Of a stretch of 58,766 nucleotides of DNA, positions 29,601 through 36,700 are shown one piece after another. This stretch comes from Phoronis australis (lineage: Eukaryota > Phoronida > Phoronidae): assembly GCA_002633005.1 (NCBI GenBank), contig NMRA01000033.1, positions 196,397-255,162 on the forward strand, in the 5' to 3' direction. The notes under the pieces were generated by a model, which was given only the letters and a program-made list of their open reading frames with translations, searched no databases and was not told where the DNA came from. How positions within the stretch are numbered: the stretch's first letter is position 1; each line of letters begins with the position of its first letter. Both the position numbers and the translations under genes were made by a program.

Positions 29601-32281
29601 TTCACAATGTGAAATGCATTAGGACTGATTATTCCACTTGTTACAGGCAGTGCATCTGAATATCCCATCACTATACAGCCTCTGTTCTATCCTGGTTTCA
29701 CATTCAACGCTGGGTACAACGATCACTGGAAACCAGTCCTTTTTACTTATCCTAAAGATGTGAAGAATGTTTCAATGGTATGAGTTCATTGTTGAACATG
29801 TAGCTTTGCTGGATTTTTTGCCGTCTTTGGTATCACCTCGGGTGGGTATTTTGCATTTGTCGTAGTGCCCTTTGGTGAGTCGGTGAAAGAAGGAAAAGAC
29901 TGTCCTTGAAGTAGAAAAATCATGGACCCACCAGCTTTGTCAATTTTTTTCAAACAAGTTGATCGTATCATCTTAATGATTCTCGCTGTGATTAATTGAA
30001 GAAGTATTGGACAGAAACGAGAAGTACCTCTGTCTATGCTTGAAGAAAGGAGAATGAAAGTAAAGGATTGCTGAAATAAGAAATTCAATATAAGTATTGG
30101 AACATTTGAAATGCAGGGCTTTGTGACTGTTGGTAAAGTTTCCTCAAATTCAAGCAAATATTGTTACCCAAATTATCATTTTTGTCGTTTTTCAAAAGCT
30201 CACTGAATTGCCAAAAATGTTCAAAATTTCACTGCGTGTTTGCTGGTGACAGCTGTACTCTATAAAGTTTTCAAACAATTACATGAAATTGTCTTCTTGT
30301 TTACTTTTGTTGAAAATTTTGATAAAATAAAATTTCAATATTTCGTCATATTGTGTTATTATTTGAAGAAACTTTGCGATAATTTTGATCTGGTCTCAGC
30401 ATGTGTTAGAGCTTGACCCGTTATTGCAGACTATGTTTTATTCCTTCTCAGGTTAAATTGGTTGCCGTAATAACGGGCCATGGGAGTGACAACAACGAAT
30501 GTGGTGAATTCTGCATCACCACCCATGTGTTTACAGTGAATAATGCCTACAACTGCAGTAGAACATTCTCCAATGCAGGTAGGAGATGCGGAGATTTTGA
30601 AGTTGGAGATATTAATGTGGTTTATAGTAAAAACTCCAATTTCGGACAAAATGAATTGTCAGTTGTCAAACGCTTCTTGAACAGTGCTGTATTGGTAAAA
30701 TTAGAGGTAAGTAGGTGCCCAAAGCCCACCCTATCGCCTTCAGCACTGAATGTAACTTACGGTGCGTAGGCGCTACGTTCAAATGCCAAAAGGTGGTTGG
30801 CTGCGCCTACGCCCCACTACAGCACTGTTCTCTAACATTGTTATGAATACCTTCAATTTCTCAAAGCATTGTCTGATGACAGCTATGATATAGAACTTAA
30901 AGGTGTACCAAGCACTGCTTTGGTGACCTGACTATTACCTTGGGATACCCCATTTCAAACAATGGTCAGTGTTGAGTGTATTGATTTATATTTGCGACAG
31001 TCACTTCATTCTTATGCTTGAGTGTGTAAATAATTTTTGTTTTGGGGTTTAGAATTTATCTGGATTTAAAGTTCCTCAAATTTTAGCATTTTGGCGTCTA
31101 CGCAAAATATTACAATGCTTATATTATTTTTCCATGTTTTGTTTTGTTGCCTCTGGTGTTTTCTGTGAAATATGATAAAATTAGAGGGTCACCTCATACA
31201 GCGTCACTTAAGAGAAAGTGTGCAATCAACCTTTTCAAAAGTGCGCCTATTTCAAGATCATGATGCCTCTATACATTTTACTAGATGGCAATTATATGTT
31301 CTGTTATTGGGATTGTGATATTGTGATTAATATTTGAATAATCTAAGATGAGAAGTTCCTTCTTTATTGCTGGTTCACGGCAAATTAAGCCACTGCATAT
31401 GTTGGTTTGCCCATTTCATTGTCAGATCTACGTTTTCAGTAAGGGGGGGGGTTTAGGATTCAAGCAAATCAGAGGCGCATAGCGCCGAGCGGAAGGAAAG
31501 TCGGGATGGGGTTTCCCCCTCCCATGTAAGATTTTTTGTGGTTTTTAGTAGCTGATTTCATTTTTCTGGCGAATTTTTTCAATTTTTATTTTTGATCTTG
31601 TCCCGAAGGGGGGGGGGTTGAACCCCCTGAACCCCCCTGTAGATCCGCCTCTGCGTTTTCATGCTAAGTATGACGTTATTCTGATATTTGACATTGTACA
31701 CTATTACTTAATTATAACAAAAACTCAATGCAAAATCAAATTTTTTTCAAGTTAAGTAACCTGTTAATTTTGAAAAAAAATTGTATTCTAACGTTTTATT
31801 AGTTAGTGAATGCCTTAAAGCAACTACTGCTTTTTGGCTTCTTAGCAAACTGTGTTGAACTCTTTTAATACATAACATTGACATCAAAACGTGCATTTTT
31901 TCTTTCATAGGAAAGACATTCGCTTAATTGATATTAAATTTTGGCGCGAGTTAAAAAGGGTGTAAAGTTACGACGTTAAGTGAAACAAGTATAAATCATA
32001 GGTTGTTTTCTCATTTTCCAGGAACACCTCTTGGCTGCGCCGAGCAAGTACCATTTGGGGTGGTCCCCAATGAGCATGGAACTTGGCTGTATGGCAGAGA
32101 TGGTTGGTGTGATGGTCAACAGGTGTCACCACTGGTTTATGACATCACATCCCATGTTACCTCAACAGCAACCAATAATATCACCTACAGGGGGCTGTTC
32201 CAAGGACAGACTCCGAATCCAACTGAAAACCCTGGGGAAATGATAGTGTATTCGTATCTGGTGTTTTACACCAAAAGATGA
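13880..32281 (+). CDS. Secreted PA-domain, PNGase F-like peptide-N-glycosidase (11 exons, 773 aa)
   Basis: Exons: 13880-14622, 21028-21188, 22836-23014, 23695-23846, 26206-26349, 27371-27512, 28312-28460, 29008-29141, 29647-29777, 30452-30578, 32022-32281. All introns are GT-AG, phases agree, and the total is 2322 nt. Residues 1-27 form a signal peptide; ~28-300 is unrecognised and rich in N-glycosylation sequons; ~320-415 is a PA domain; ~465-645 resembles the PNGase F N-terminal domain (SCPG, C-x2-WD, ELGRWITPF, GRWLTDVT); ~645-773 resembles its C-terminal domain (ITGHG, CGEFC, H-x-F-x-V, GTWLYGRDGWCDG). In bacterial PNGase F this fold hydrolyses the Asn-GlcNAc bond of N-glycoproteins; the WD Asp (residue 528) and CGEFC Glu (664) probably match the catalytic acids, an assignment made from memory. 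It is likely secreted or lysosomal. An in-frame TGA at 13859-13861 precedes the ATG. Enzymatic activity is inferred, not shown. Confidence 0.9.
14724..15608 (-). pseudogene. LINE reverse transcriptase thumb and C-terminal region
   Basis: The frame opens with MNFNISKCNILRI and YLGITLTNNLSW (the typical YLG motif), reaches a TGA after KTLGFIK at about 15396, and the same protein continues as NLKYAPPKTKA, SLVRPKLDN, WDPSTRTNIEKIEKIQRRAA. The last open part holds IPLWNRLP, characteristic of the tail of CR1/Jockey-type ORF2. The TGA could be a decayed CGA (Arg), the usual product of CpG loss. Confidence 0.85.
15651..16025 (-). pseudogene. LINE reverse transcriptase, C-terminal palm (FADD motif)
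   Basis: The frame continues from the frameshift near 15945 with PHPRLLEKIRYCGIRG, then SSPVQSGVPQGPVLGPALF (motif B) and IVQLFADDAVLY (motif C, catalytic FADD). It ends at a stop codon after CQIL; the same frame resumes immediately with QDLDSLASWENSW, so a single nonsense mutation separates it from the next fragment. Confidence 0.9.
15934..16386 (-). pseudogene. LINE reverse transcriptase, N-terminal half (fragment)
   Basis: The fragment has the standard RT order: HKDAGPDEISPHILK (domain 0/1), VPSEWRTANVAPIFKKDDK, NYRPISLTCICSKLMEHIV, HGFRSHRTCETQL and VVVDFSKAFDKV (motif A, with the catalytic Asp in VVDFSKAFD). The frame breaks immediately after KAFDKV and continues in another frame in the neighbouring fragment, so one frameshift separates the halves. 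Confidence 0.9.
16713..17114 (-). pseudogene. LINE endonuclease C-terminus and linker (fragment)
   Basis: The frame starts with LDLLLTNNPSS and contains SGLSNHDIVFTKIE, which matches the final strand and catalytic SDH-like motif of APE endonucleases in CR1/Jockey-type LINEs; here the usual S(D)H reads SNH, so Asp is replaced by Asn. A linker with KQIPW-like NQIPWINPKIK follows. The upstream endonuclease is absent because the element is truncated near 17150. Confidence 0.8.
17195..17430. repeat. Imperfect inverted repeat next to the LINE 5' end
   Basis: A left arm containing CTTGTTCCTTACTCAAA and TAATTTCTGGGTTCTG (near 17210-17252) pairs with a right arm carrying the complements AACCCAGAAATCTCG and GACCAAGGAACAA (near 17358-17396). 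The centre holds GTGACAAACTGTCAC. The spacing gives a structure of about 230 bp. This resembles a decayed MITE or foldback element; target duplications are not evident. Confidence 0.45.
20431..20990. mobile_element. Foldback-like element with arms of ~25-30 bp degenerate units
   Basis: The left arm begins near 20431 (GTAGCATGTCC, AAGGGGAGGAATCAACAG, TTGGTCGGACTTCAAA) and the right arm is its inverse (TTTGAAGTCCGACCAGTTG, TTGATTCCCTCCTTGATG, TGACATGCTGC near 20936-20985). Within each arm a unit like GGTTGG(T/C)CGGAC(C/T)TCAAAACCA recurs every ~25-30 bp in degenerate form. Inverted repeats with internal subrepeats are the hallmark of foldback (FB)-type elements. It ends roughly 40 bp upstream of exon 2 of the PNGase F-like gene. 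No ORF of note lies between the arms. Confidence 0.65.
21028..21188 (+). CDS. PNGase F-like gene exon 2
   Basis: The exon joins in phase 2 to exon 1 and encodes residues 248-301, including the stretch YYHNLGNWIPSLLMEWSC and a C-x5-C-like pair. The acceptor is TTTGGTTTCAG and the donor is CAG|GTAAAG. It continues the unrecognised N-terminal region before the PA domain. Confidence 0.85.
21189..22835 (+). other. PNGase F-like gene intron 2
   Basis: This 1.65-kb phase-1 intron is AT-rich. I saw no exon, RNA gene or clear transposon in it. The acceptor reads TTGTTGTTTTACAG. Confidence 0.7.
22836..23014 (+). CDS. PNGase F-like gene exon 3 (start of PA domain)
   Basis: The exon encodes residues 302-361 and includes GHIAIVQDGNCSYFKK, the core strand-turn of a protease-associated (PA) domain (typically A-x-V-x-RG-x-C-x-F). 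The intron 3 donor (AAG|GTATCA) falls within the domain, with exon 4 continuing VSQMQASGAVGVIVV. Confidence 0.9.
23695..23846 (+). CDS. PNGase F-like gene exon 4 (end of PA domain)
   Basis: The exon encodes residues 362-411 and carries the rest of the PA domain: QMQASGAVGVIVVTNTQD and NIPASMIPYY, matching the A-G-A-x-G-x-I-V-x-N and I-P-x-x-M/I features. The splice acceptor is TTGCCTAG and the donor is AACAA|GTAAAG (phase 2). Confidence 0.9.
24020..24146. mobile_element. Small MITE with GTTATGTAGGACC ends (127 bp)
   Basis: The left end GTTATGTAGGACCC and right end AAGGTCCTACATAAC are inverted copies bounding 127 bp of AT-rich non-coding DNA in intron 4. The same right-end word (GAGGTCCTACATAAC) ends a ~550-bp repeat at 52072, and a diverged version (AAGGCCCTACATTATC) lies near 58160-58175. 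It is probably a deletion derivative of that family. Target duplication is unclear. Confidence 0.6.
24415..24418. other. TTAA target-site duplication, left
   Basis: TTAA directly precedes the left terminus AGGCGAAGGCAACC of the transposon and is repeated at 26109-26112 directly after its right terminus. TTAA duplications are characteristic of Kolobok and piggyBac elements. Confidence 0.9.
24419..24565 (+). repeat. Left terminal inverted repeat (147 bp) of the Kolobok-type element
   Basis: It begins AGGCGAAGGCAACC and ends GGAGGCAAGC. Comparison with the reverse complement of 25962-26108 shows no mismatch until the next base (G against A). Transcription of the ballast-type ORF would start inside or just after this arm. 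Confidence 0.95.
24753..25148 (+). CDS. Truncated P2X7 'ballast'-domain protein inside the transposon
   Basis: From ATG 24753 the ORF encodes 131 residues. Residues 1-65 are acidic and low complexity, with GYMFEPEY (36-43) resembling the P-Y-x-F-E-P motif found before ballast domains. Residues 71-89, W-C-x-C-x2-C-x2-MPT-x2-E-C-x-CC, match the zinc-binding core of the P2X7 receptor intracellular ballast domain (P2RX7_C). A complete domain would continue with a CIT-x-HP-x-F motif and further Cys; these are missing and from about residue 113 the frame runs antisense to the THAP ORF, so the gene is cut by the internal deletion. There is no P2X channel part. An upstream in-frame ATG at 24735 would add six residues. 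Confidence 0.7.
   Translation: MSGVSDPYHSDSSVSNGDLVHSSGDEEFFHGHSVSGYMFEPEYNEAEYAQDQAAVERNEAATEDRRGDTSWCKCTVCVVMPTSMECLCCSEFDEAKLLLDMVKWTSGIPRTEEQLSHLPECPATHSHWMVT
24905..25843 (-). CDS. THAP-domain N-terminus of a Kolobok-type transposase (truncated)
   Basis: The 312-residue minus-strand ORF begins with a THAP zinc finger: C5/C10 (C-x4-C), HRFPMDD, R-x-TW (Trp36) and KHFLPSDY. The third zinc ligand, normally Cys in V-C-S-x-H-F, is Tyr60 (VYGKHF), so the finger may be broken. Residues ~100-195 are Ser/Pro-rich with a duplicated STVTRAS. Residues 215-250 (C-x2-C, then IQWECVAGHSGKW) match the conserved segment preceding the Kolobok catalytic core. After residue ~250 the ORF reads antisense through the ballast ORF and is not transposase. 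The catalytic core is missing, so no transposase activity is expected; a DNA-binding product is possible. Confidence 0.8.
   Translation of the reverse strand: MPHCCSVPGCTNYRLTRALGVPLHRFPMDDTLRRTWLVRVKNAALPVHATYKAVENYRVYGKHFLPSDYKRDLYAELMKVPAKQRLKDAISSVLIPGSAPSPPPRSVFLKREASRAVASTVTRASGGTSSTVTRASERTPERAIPGTSSDSPCAVFSSPEPLSSPAAILSSGSDYRLSSTPSEEDSSSSSEQIGEPNFNKFIVDLSKVLELFRRCQVCGEGVTRHDVSSLGAQVTIQWECVAGHSGKWDSCSSVRGMPEVHLTMSSSSLASSNSEQHKHSIEVGITTHTVHLHQDVSPRLSSVAASFLSTAA
25962..26108 (-). repeat. Right terminal inverted repeat (147 bp) of the Kolobok-type element
   Basis: It begins GCTTGCCTCC and ends GGTTGCCTTCGCCT, immediately followed by TTAA. It is the exact reverse complement of 24419-24565 and lies upstream of the THAP ORF start at 25843. 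Confidence 0.95.
26109..26112. other. TTAA target-site duplication, right
   Basis: This TTAA directly follows the right terminus and duplicates the one at 24415-24418. The empty site would be a single TTAA in intron 4 of the host gene. Confidence 0.9.
26206..26349 (+). CDS. PNGase F-like gene exon 5
   Basis: The exon encodes residues 412-459, including NTPSPSFFFAIDPKGQLSEV and GWFLYPSFMFLVWQDQW, a linker between the PA domain and the glycosidase part. It starts about 95 bp after the transposon; acceptor TTTATTTCAG, donor CAGTG|GTGAGT. Confidence 0.85.
26350..27370 (+). other. PNGase F-like gene intron 5, with degenerate AGC/AGT triplet runs
   Basis: A stretch near 26395-26500 is rich in AGT/AGC/AAC/AGA triplets (e.g. 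AGTAGTAGTAGCAACAACAG), with a shorter similar run near 26940-26965. The open frames here are products of this simple sequence. No exon was recognised. Confidence 0.7.
27371..27512 (+). CDS. PNGase F-like gene exon 6 (start of glycosidase N-domain)
   Basis: The exon encodes residues 460-507, including PATVLTVFNNSVMHG and KLPSDINKYSK, corresponding to the first strands of the PNGase F N-terminal jelly roll. The acceptor is TTTGTTTTCCAG; the donor AAG|GTGGTG is phase 0 and less perfect than the others. Confidence 0.8.
27513..28311 (+). other. PNGase F-like gene intron 6
   Basis: About 800 bp of AT-rich intron ending in TTTGTATCGTCAG. No embedded gene or transposon was recognised. Confidence 0.65.
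28312..28460 (+). CDS. PNGase F-like gene exon 7 (catalytic WD motif)
   Basis: The exon encodes residues 508-556. ALSCPGTRDSECAAWDH is the signature of the PNGase F N-domain; the Asp of WD (528) is the candidate counterpart of the bacterial catalytic Asp. The following MELGRWITPF is also strongly conserved in the family. Extra cysteines (VCCYTT, PLC) suggest disulfides fitting an extracellular protein. The donor is AGAAG|GTGAGT. Confidence 0.92.
28461..29007 (+). other. PNGase F-like gene intron 7
   Basis: This 547-bp phase-2 intron is AT-rich with acceptor TCATTGGCAG. Nothing further was recognised. Confidence 0.65.
29008..29141 (+). CDS. PNGase F-like gene exon 8
   Basis: The exon encodes residues 557-601 with IGRWLTDVTSLSPLIEG and CTFTMKTAAWASPW, typical of the end of the PNGase F N-domain (G-R-W-x-T-D-x-T). 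The acceptor is TTGGCAG and the donor AAAAG|GTAAAT. Confidence 0.88.
29142..29646 (+). other. PNGase F-like gene intron 8
   Basis: A 505-bp phase-1 intron ending in CACTTGTTACAG. No embedded feature was recognised. Confidence 0.65.
29647..29777 (+). CDS. PNGase F-like gene exon 9 (domain junction)
   Basis: The exon encodes residues 602-645, with PLFYPGFTFNAGYNDHW and VLFTYPKDVKNVSM; the latter leads into the first strand of the C-terminal jelly roll (exon 10, VKLVAVITGHG). The donor is ATG|GTATGA. Confidence 0.85.
29778..30451 (+). other. PNGase F-like gene intron 9
   Basis: A 674-bp phase-0 intron, AT-rich, with acceptor TTCCTTCTCAG. The minus-strand open frame inside (29786-30157) has no recognisable motif and is taken as chance. 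Confidence 0.65.
30452..30578 (+). CDS. PNGase F-like gene exon 10 (GHG and CGEFC motifs)
   Basis: The exon encodes residues 646-687. VAVITGHGSDNNECGEFC plus H-x-F-x-V-N is the most characteristic block of the PNGase F C-terminal domain; Glu664 in CGEFC is the likely match to the second acidic active-site residue. The reading frame stays open past the donor (GCAG|GTAGGA), but joining at 30578 to exon 11 restores the family motif order. Confidence 0.92.
30579..32021 (+). other. PNGase F-like gene intron 10, with a hAT-like MITE
   Basis: This 1.44-kb phase-1 intron contains a G/C-run MITE at 31439-31653 (listed separately) and otherwise AT-rich DNA. The acceptor is TTCTCATTTTCCAG. Confidence 0.7.
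31439..31653. mobile_element. hAT-like G/C-run MITE with 8-bp target duplication
   Basis: The segment is flanked on both sides by the 8-bp direct repeat CGTTTTCA (31431-31438 and 31654-31661), the target-duplication length of hAT transposons. It starts with a long G run, holds palindromic GGGGGGTTGAACCCCC-type words and ends AGATCCGCCTCTG, the same terminus as the elements at 39716 and 41845. It has no coding capacity. The first few bases of the left terminus appear altered relative to the right. Confidence 0.7.
32022..32281 (+). CDS. PNGase F-like gene exon 11 (terminal exon)
   Basis: The exon encodes residues 688-773 and the TGA stop at 32279-32281. GCAEQVPFGVVPNEHGTW and LYGRDGWCDGQQVSPLVYD match the PNGase F C-domain G-T-W-x-x-x-R-x-G-W-C-P/D-G block. 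The protein ends soon after LVFYTKR, close to the end of the family fold. No strong AATAAA was found close behind the stop; one candidate lies near 33225. Confidence 0.92.
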
Positions 32282-33621
32282 TCTGATGCATTGATTTAGT
32301 TTAAGGTCATTCCATTCATATTTCAGTGAATCTTTGTTTTGTTTGAAAATTATTTTCTTTATGTTAATTTTACATTTCTTATTTAAGCAGAAACTAGCAT
32401 TTATTTAGAAATGTTGACCTTTGTGAAATCTTTTCACGCTTCATCAAGTAACCAACTGTTTTTTTTTCAACCATTGAAAGTATTTACTTTTTGAATCCTC
32501 GATGACTGAAAATTTTTTTTAAGCTGTGTCTGAAAACATTGCACAATGATGTATAATTTTGTAACCAGTGCGTCAGCTCAAACAAGGCTGGAAAGTTTTT
32601 CACAGATTTTATGAAATGGACATATATCAGAAGAAATTTCTGGTGCGAGGGCAAAATACTTGTGCTACTACCAACAAATTAAATGAAATTCTGTTTGGTG
32701 CTTATGGAATCACAAACAATCTTACTTTTAATGGTTATTTGTTGCTGCTTTTCACCTTTTTGTAACAACGACGAATCAAGTTGTCATATCTTATGCTAAC
32801 AGATTTTGACCCAAAGACATATTATAATTAGCTGTGACCTGAATGCCAGCCAATGAGCCAAGTGAATGCCTTGGTTCACAAGTTCACGTTTGCTAAAAAT
32901 GCAAATGGTGAAGTGACAAACAAATGGTAATGAAAAAATTTTTGAGTGAATAATTTCTTTTGAAGGGCTTTATTTCCATCCAGTTGACTCCTCGTAGCAT
33001 CTCTGCAGAGAAATTTCTTCATGCGATTGTAGTTTCGACGTGTGCGAGTTGATATTTAATGGGCAATTCAAGTCTGATATGTGTGTCACTAAATCCTACA
33101 CTTTGACCGTACAGACTTCCAACCCTGTAAGTATTCAGACTGGGTTTGCTGACTAGTAATTGTGTAGCCGCTATTCTTATGAAAAATGCCATTTTTGATT
33201 TGAACATAAAATTCCAAAAAAAAAATAAACTTCAGACAACTTTCTTAGTGTCAATACACAATGAACCGTGTCTCGGGTTTATCATTACCCTCAAGCAACA
33301 GAGCTATCAGCCATCCTTGTCAAAGCATTGTCGCCAGATGGTTGATAGCTCCCGTCTTCAAAACAACATTGCTTGAAACAGGGATGTTGTGTGTTGCTTC
33401 CCCAAGTACTGTCATCAGAATGCATCTTCATCAATAATTTGGATCCTAAATTTGGCATTATCTTGGAAGACAGGTCCCCGAAAGTGATCAGACTTTAGTC
33501 ATCACTAGGGGTGCCACCTGTTGTCTTTTTTGAAACCTTTGCATGCTGCTCCCTCTATTGTCTGGTCCAGTAATTAGAGTCTTCATATTATATAGTATTT
33601 GGCCATAACACAAACTCGGGC

Positions 33622-33776
33622 ATATAGGTGGATTTGGGGGGGGGGCAGGGAAACAGTACCGAAAAATACGCCACCAGCATGCCGTTTTCAGCCGGGATAA
33701 AGGGGACATTTTTCCTACAAAAATTGTTGCTAGTCCTCCCCCCCTTAACAACATTCTAGATCTGCCATTGGGGCCA
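33622..33776. repeat. G-run dispersed repeat (hAT-like MITE relative)
   Basis: AGGTGGATTTGGGGGGGGGG at the left and CCTCCCCCCCTTAAC ... TCTAGATCTGCCATTGG at the right give weakly inverted ends like those of the elements at 31439 and 39716. No clear target duplication was found, so it is an older or rearranged copy. Confidence 0.5.
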
Positions 33777-36700
33777 GAGTGTCATCAATATGTGGTTCGG
33801 AAATACTGCTATTGTAAAATTTTCCATTTCGGACAAAAATAATTGCCATTCATTTTACAGTGTCATCTAGTATTGTGAATGCCAGCAGCTTCATCAAAAT
33901 AATTTCTGATGATAGCTTGAAGGCATGTAACTTCACCTACTAAAGCATTAGTTTGGCATTAGGCACCTTTCAGTGAAAATGAGAAAATAAAATTTCCGTT
34001 GTCCGCCATATTGTGTGCTCAATTACTGAGATTTCACAGTATTTCACAGTAACAGACCTACGTTCTCCACTACCTGCCAATCACTGGCTGTAGCCAGCAT
34101 CCCCGAGACTGCCTTTTTGTTCAGTGGTGATACACCTTATGTGAAAAGATATGGGAAAGCTATCGTAGTCGAGAACTGCCTTCTCTCTATGCCCAAGACA
34201 TGAGCTTATTGCCCTTAGAATCTTATCTTGTATCCTCTTGTATTTACCTCAATTCAGCCAAAGCCAGATGACGAAGTGTTGCACCACAATCGCGGCAAGC
34301 ATCACTTTTCTTGCTCCAAAAAATCCGTGACACAGATCCCTAGATCATGAAATAAGCGTGCAAACTTTGATATAAATAGACCCATGCGCTAAATAGAAAT
34401 TGATGCTAAAACTACCGAATGCATCGAAAATTACTGAGGGGCCTGAAATAGATAAAAATTTGACGCACTGAACTGAAGTCCTTATAGTTTACAAAAATGC
34501 TATGCGTTGCATTGAAATGCACAGTGGATAGTCATGAAATATTTAGATGTAATGTGAATATTGAATTTTTTAAAATTCCATGGAGATTGACGCTTATGTG
34601 AAGCGCCGCTAACCACGATCAGTGTGCCCTCCTGGTGGTCAAACTGAAATGACTCAAGCTTTTGTATGGATCTTTGATAAATTGTAATAAAAAATTATGA
34701 AGGGCAAACTGTTGCTCCTTAAATCATTGTGCTGCAACTGTTACAAAAACATTGTTACAAATGTTTTCATTAATTGCAGTTCAAAACAAGCATAAACTTG
34801 CTCATCTGAAAATCACTTTTTGTGTGTGCTCCAAATGTGATACTGGTACAAAATGTGAGGCTTGCACCGTTGTGACTGTATTTACCACATGCGATGAGGT
34901 CGTAACTTACCTCTAACACCAACCCAATTTAGGTGACTCTGTGTAGAACGCACTATTTTGAAGAAATCAGTGCAGTATTTGTTTTGTTGTCGCTTACAGG
35001 AGGTAGTTTCTGGCACTGCTGTTTAGTTTAGACTTTTTTCTGTGCTTGAAATAATGGGTTTACTGCAAATTTATGTTCTGTAAGTAATATCATGAATACA
35101 ATTTTTACCACTGATGATAAATATTATTTTTATCTTGATCATGGTCTGTTGTCAAATAATTATACATAGGCTACAAATTTTATGTTTCAAATTGAGAATT
35201 CTGGTGTTGCTACCCACAGGTCTTTACAATAGCGTGTTTACACTGTTGCTTGCTGCATGGTAATGATTTTTCTTCAGATTCATAAGTAATAATTGCCAAA
35301 ACCGTCATTAGAGAGATTACGGAGATGATTGGTTACGCGAGTTGGACGGATGCCTCAGTAACGTCACCCCTGTTGATCTCTGCTTCACCAAGATACCGGC
35401 TGCCGTAAACTAAAGTTTTGATTTGCCAGTTTGGATACAATGTTGCCCCCACCTCAATTTGGTGCCCCAGTTATCCAAAAATCCTAGTAAACGAGACAAA
35501 CGTCCACAAAATCCACAGAAAGACGTTGCAGATGCACAATTCGTAGGCCTGAACCTAGTGGCCCCGTTTTTACTTGTTTTTGTCCTCGGTGATTTCTTTC
35601 ACTAAAAGGTCCGCGTATCGAAGAATTAGAGCCCCCCATGTTTTAGGCTGGGTGCGCGCATGGACTTTAGATTAGGCTTGTGGCGTTTTAAAGTATTTTT
35701 GTGGCGTAGGACTTTCTGAATGCATCAGGGATCACTGGCAAATTTATGTTGTGACGGGGGTCTAGAACTTGGCAAACGTTGACGACAGCCCTAAAACGAC
35801 ACGTGAGCGCGGGGTTTTCGCCATGTCACTGCCAGAACAGCCGGAGTCTCTTGATACCTCCTTGTGAATTCACCGACTCATGTACGACAGAGGAGAGAAG
35901 TCAAATCTGTAAAGTGTAGATCTAAGCGTCATGAAGTCGAGTTTTCAAGACTAGTGGCATTTCAAGGGAATCTATTTAGGAATCGGATGAAGGAGTCAGT
36001 TTAGGGGGAATTTACATTGGCTACTTGCATTTTCTAAATCGCAATGTTGTGGCTGAGTATTTTTGGGCATCGGGTAAAGAATAACATCAGATTAGTACGT
36101 AACTTTTATTACCTGTAAAATACTAATATACACAGTAAACCGTATAGTTAATAATTACAAATATATACAATGACTGCTAACACATAACACCTGATTTATG
36201 ACGTTCCAATTGCACATTTTTTAAAGGCTTTGTTATACAGTAAGTGACGAACAACAGACTTCCTCTCAACCATACAGGTTTCCCTCAAAATGATATTCAC
36301 ACCAAACGCTTAAAATCGAAGTCCTTGAAATAACGCTTAAGATTGTTTCATGCAGTGCAAACATGTTCTATTATTTGTGTGCTACGTGGCTGAACCTCAA
36401 TGCTTATTGTCTTTAAATCAACTATAATTTATTCGAATACTTGTTTTTGTTTCTGTATCAACTGTCACGCCAAACTCGCTTTTAGAACGTCCGACCGAGA
36501 CTGTAAAACGAGCTAGGTATGAGCCGATTCAGGGACAACTTAAGTAAAAAAACATCGTGCCTTGAATGTCTTGCTGTAGATTGTACAGTGCTAATTTCCC
36601 TGTTTCCAAAGACAACGAATTGTTACGGGTTGACAAATTTTCAGAATCGTGAGTATTTATTTCGCAGTGCGAAGCATTTTCGTTAGAAGTGCGACAGATT

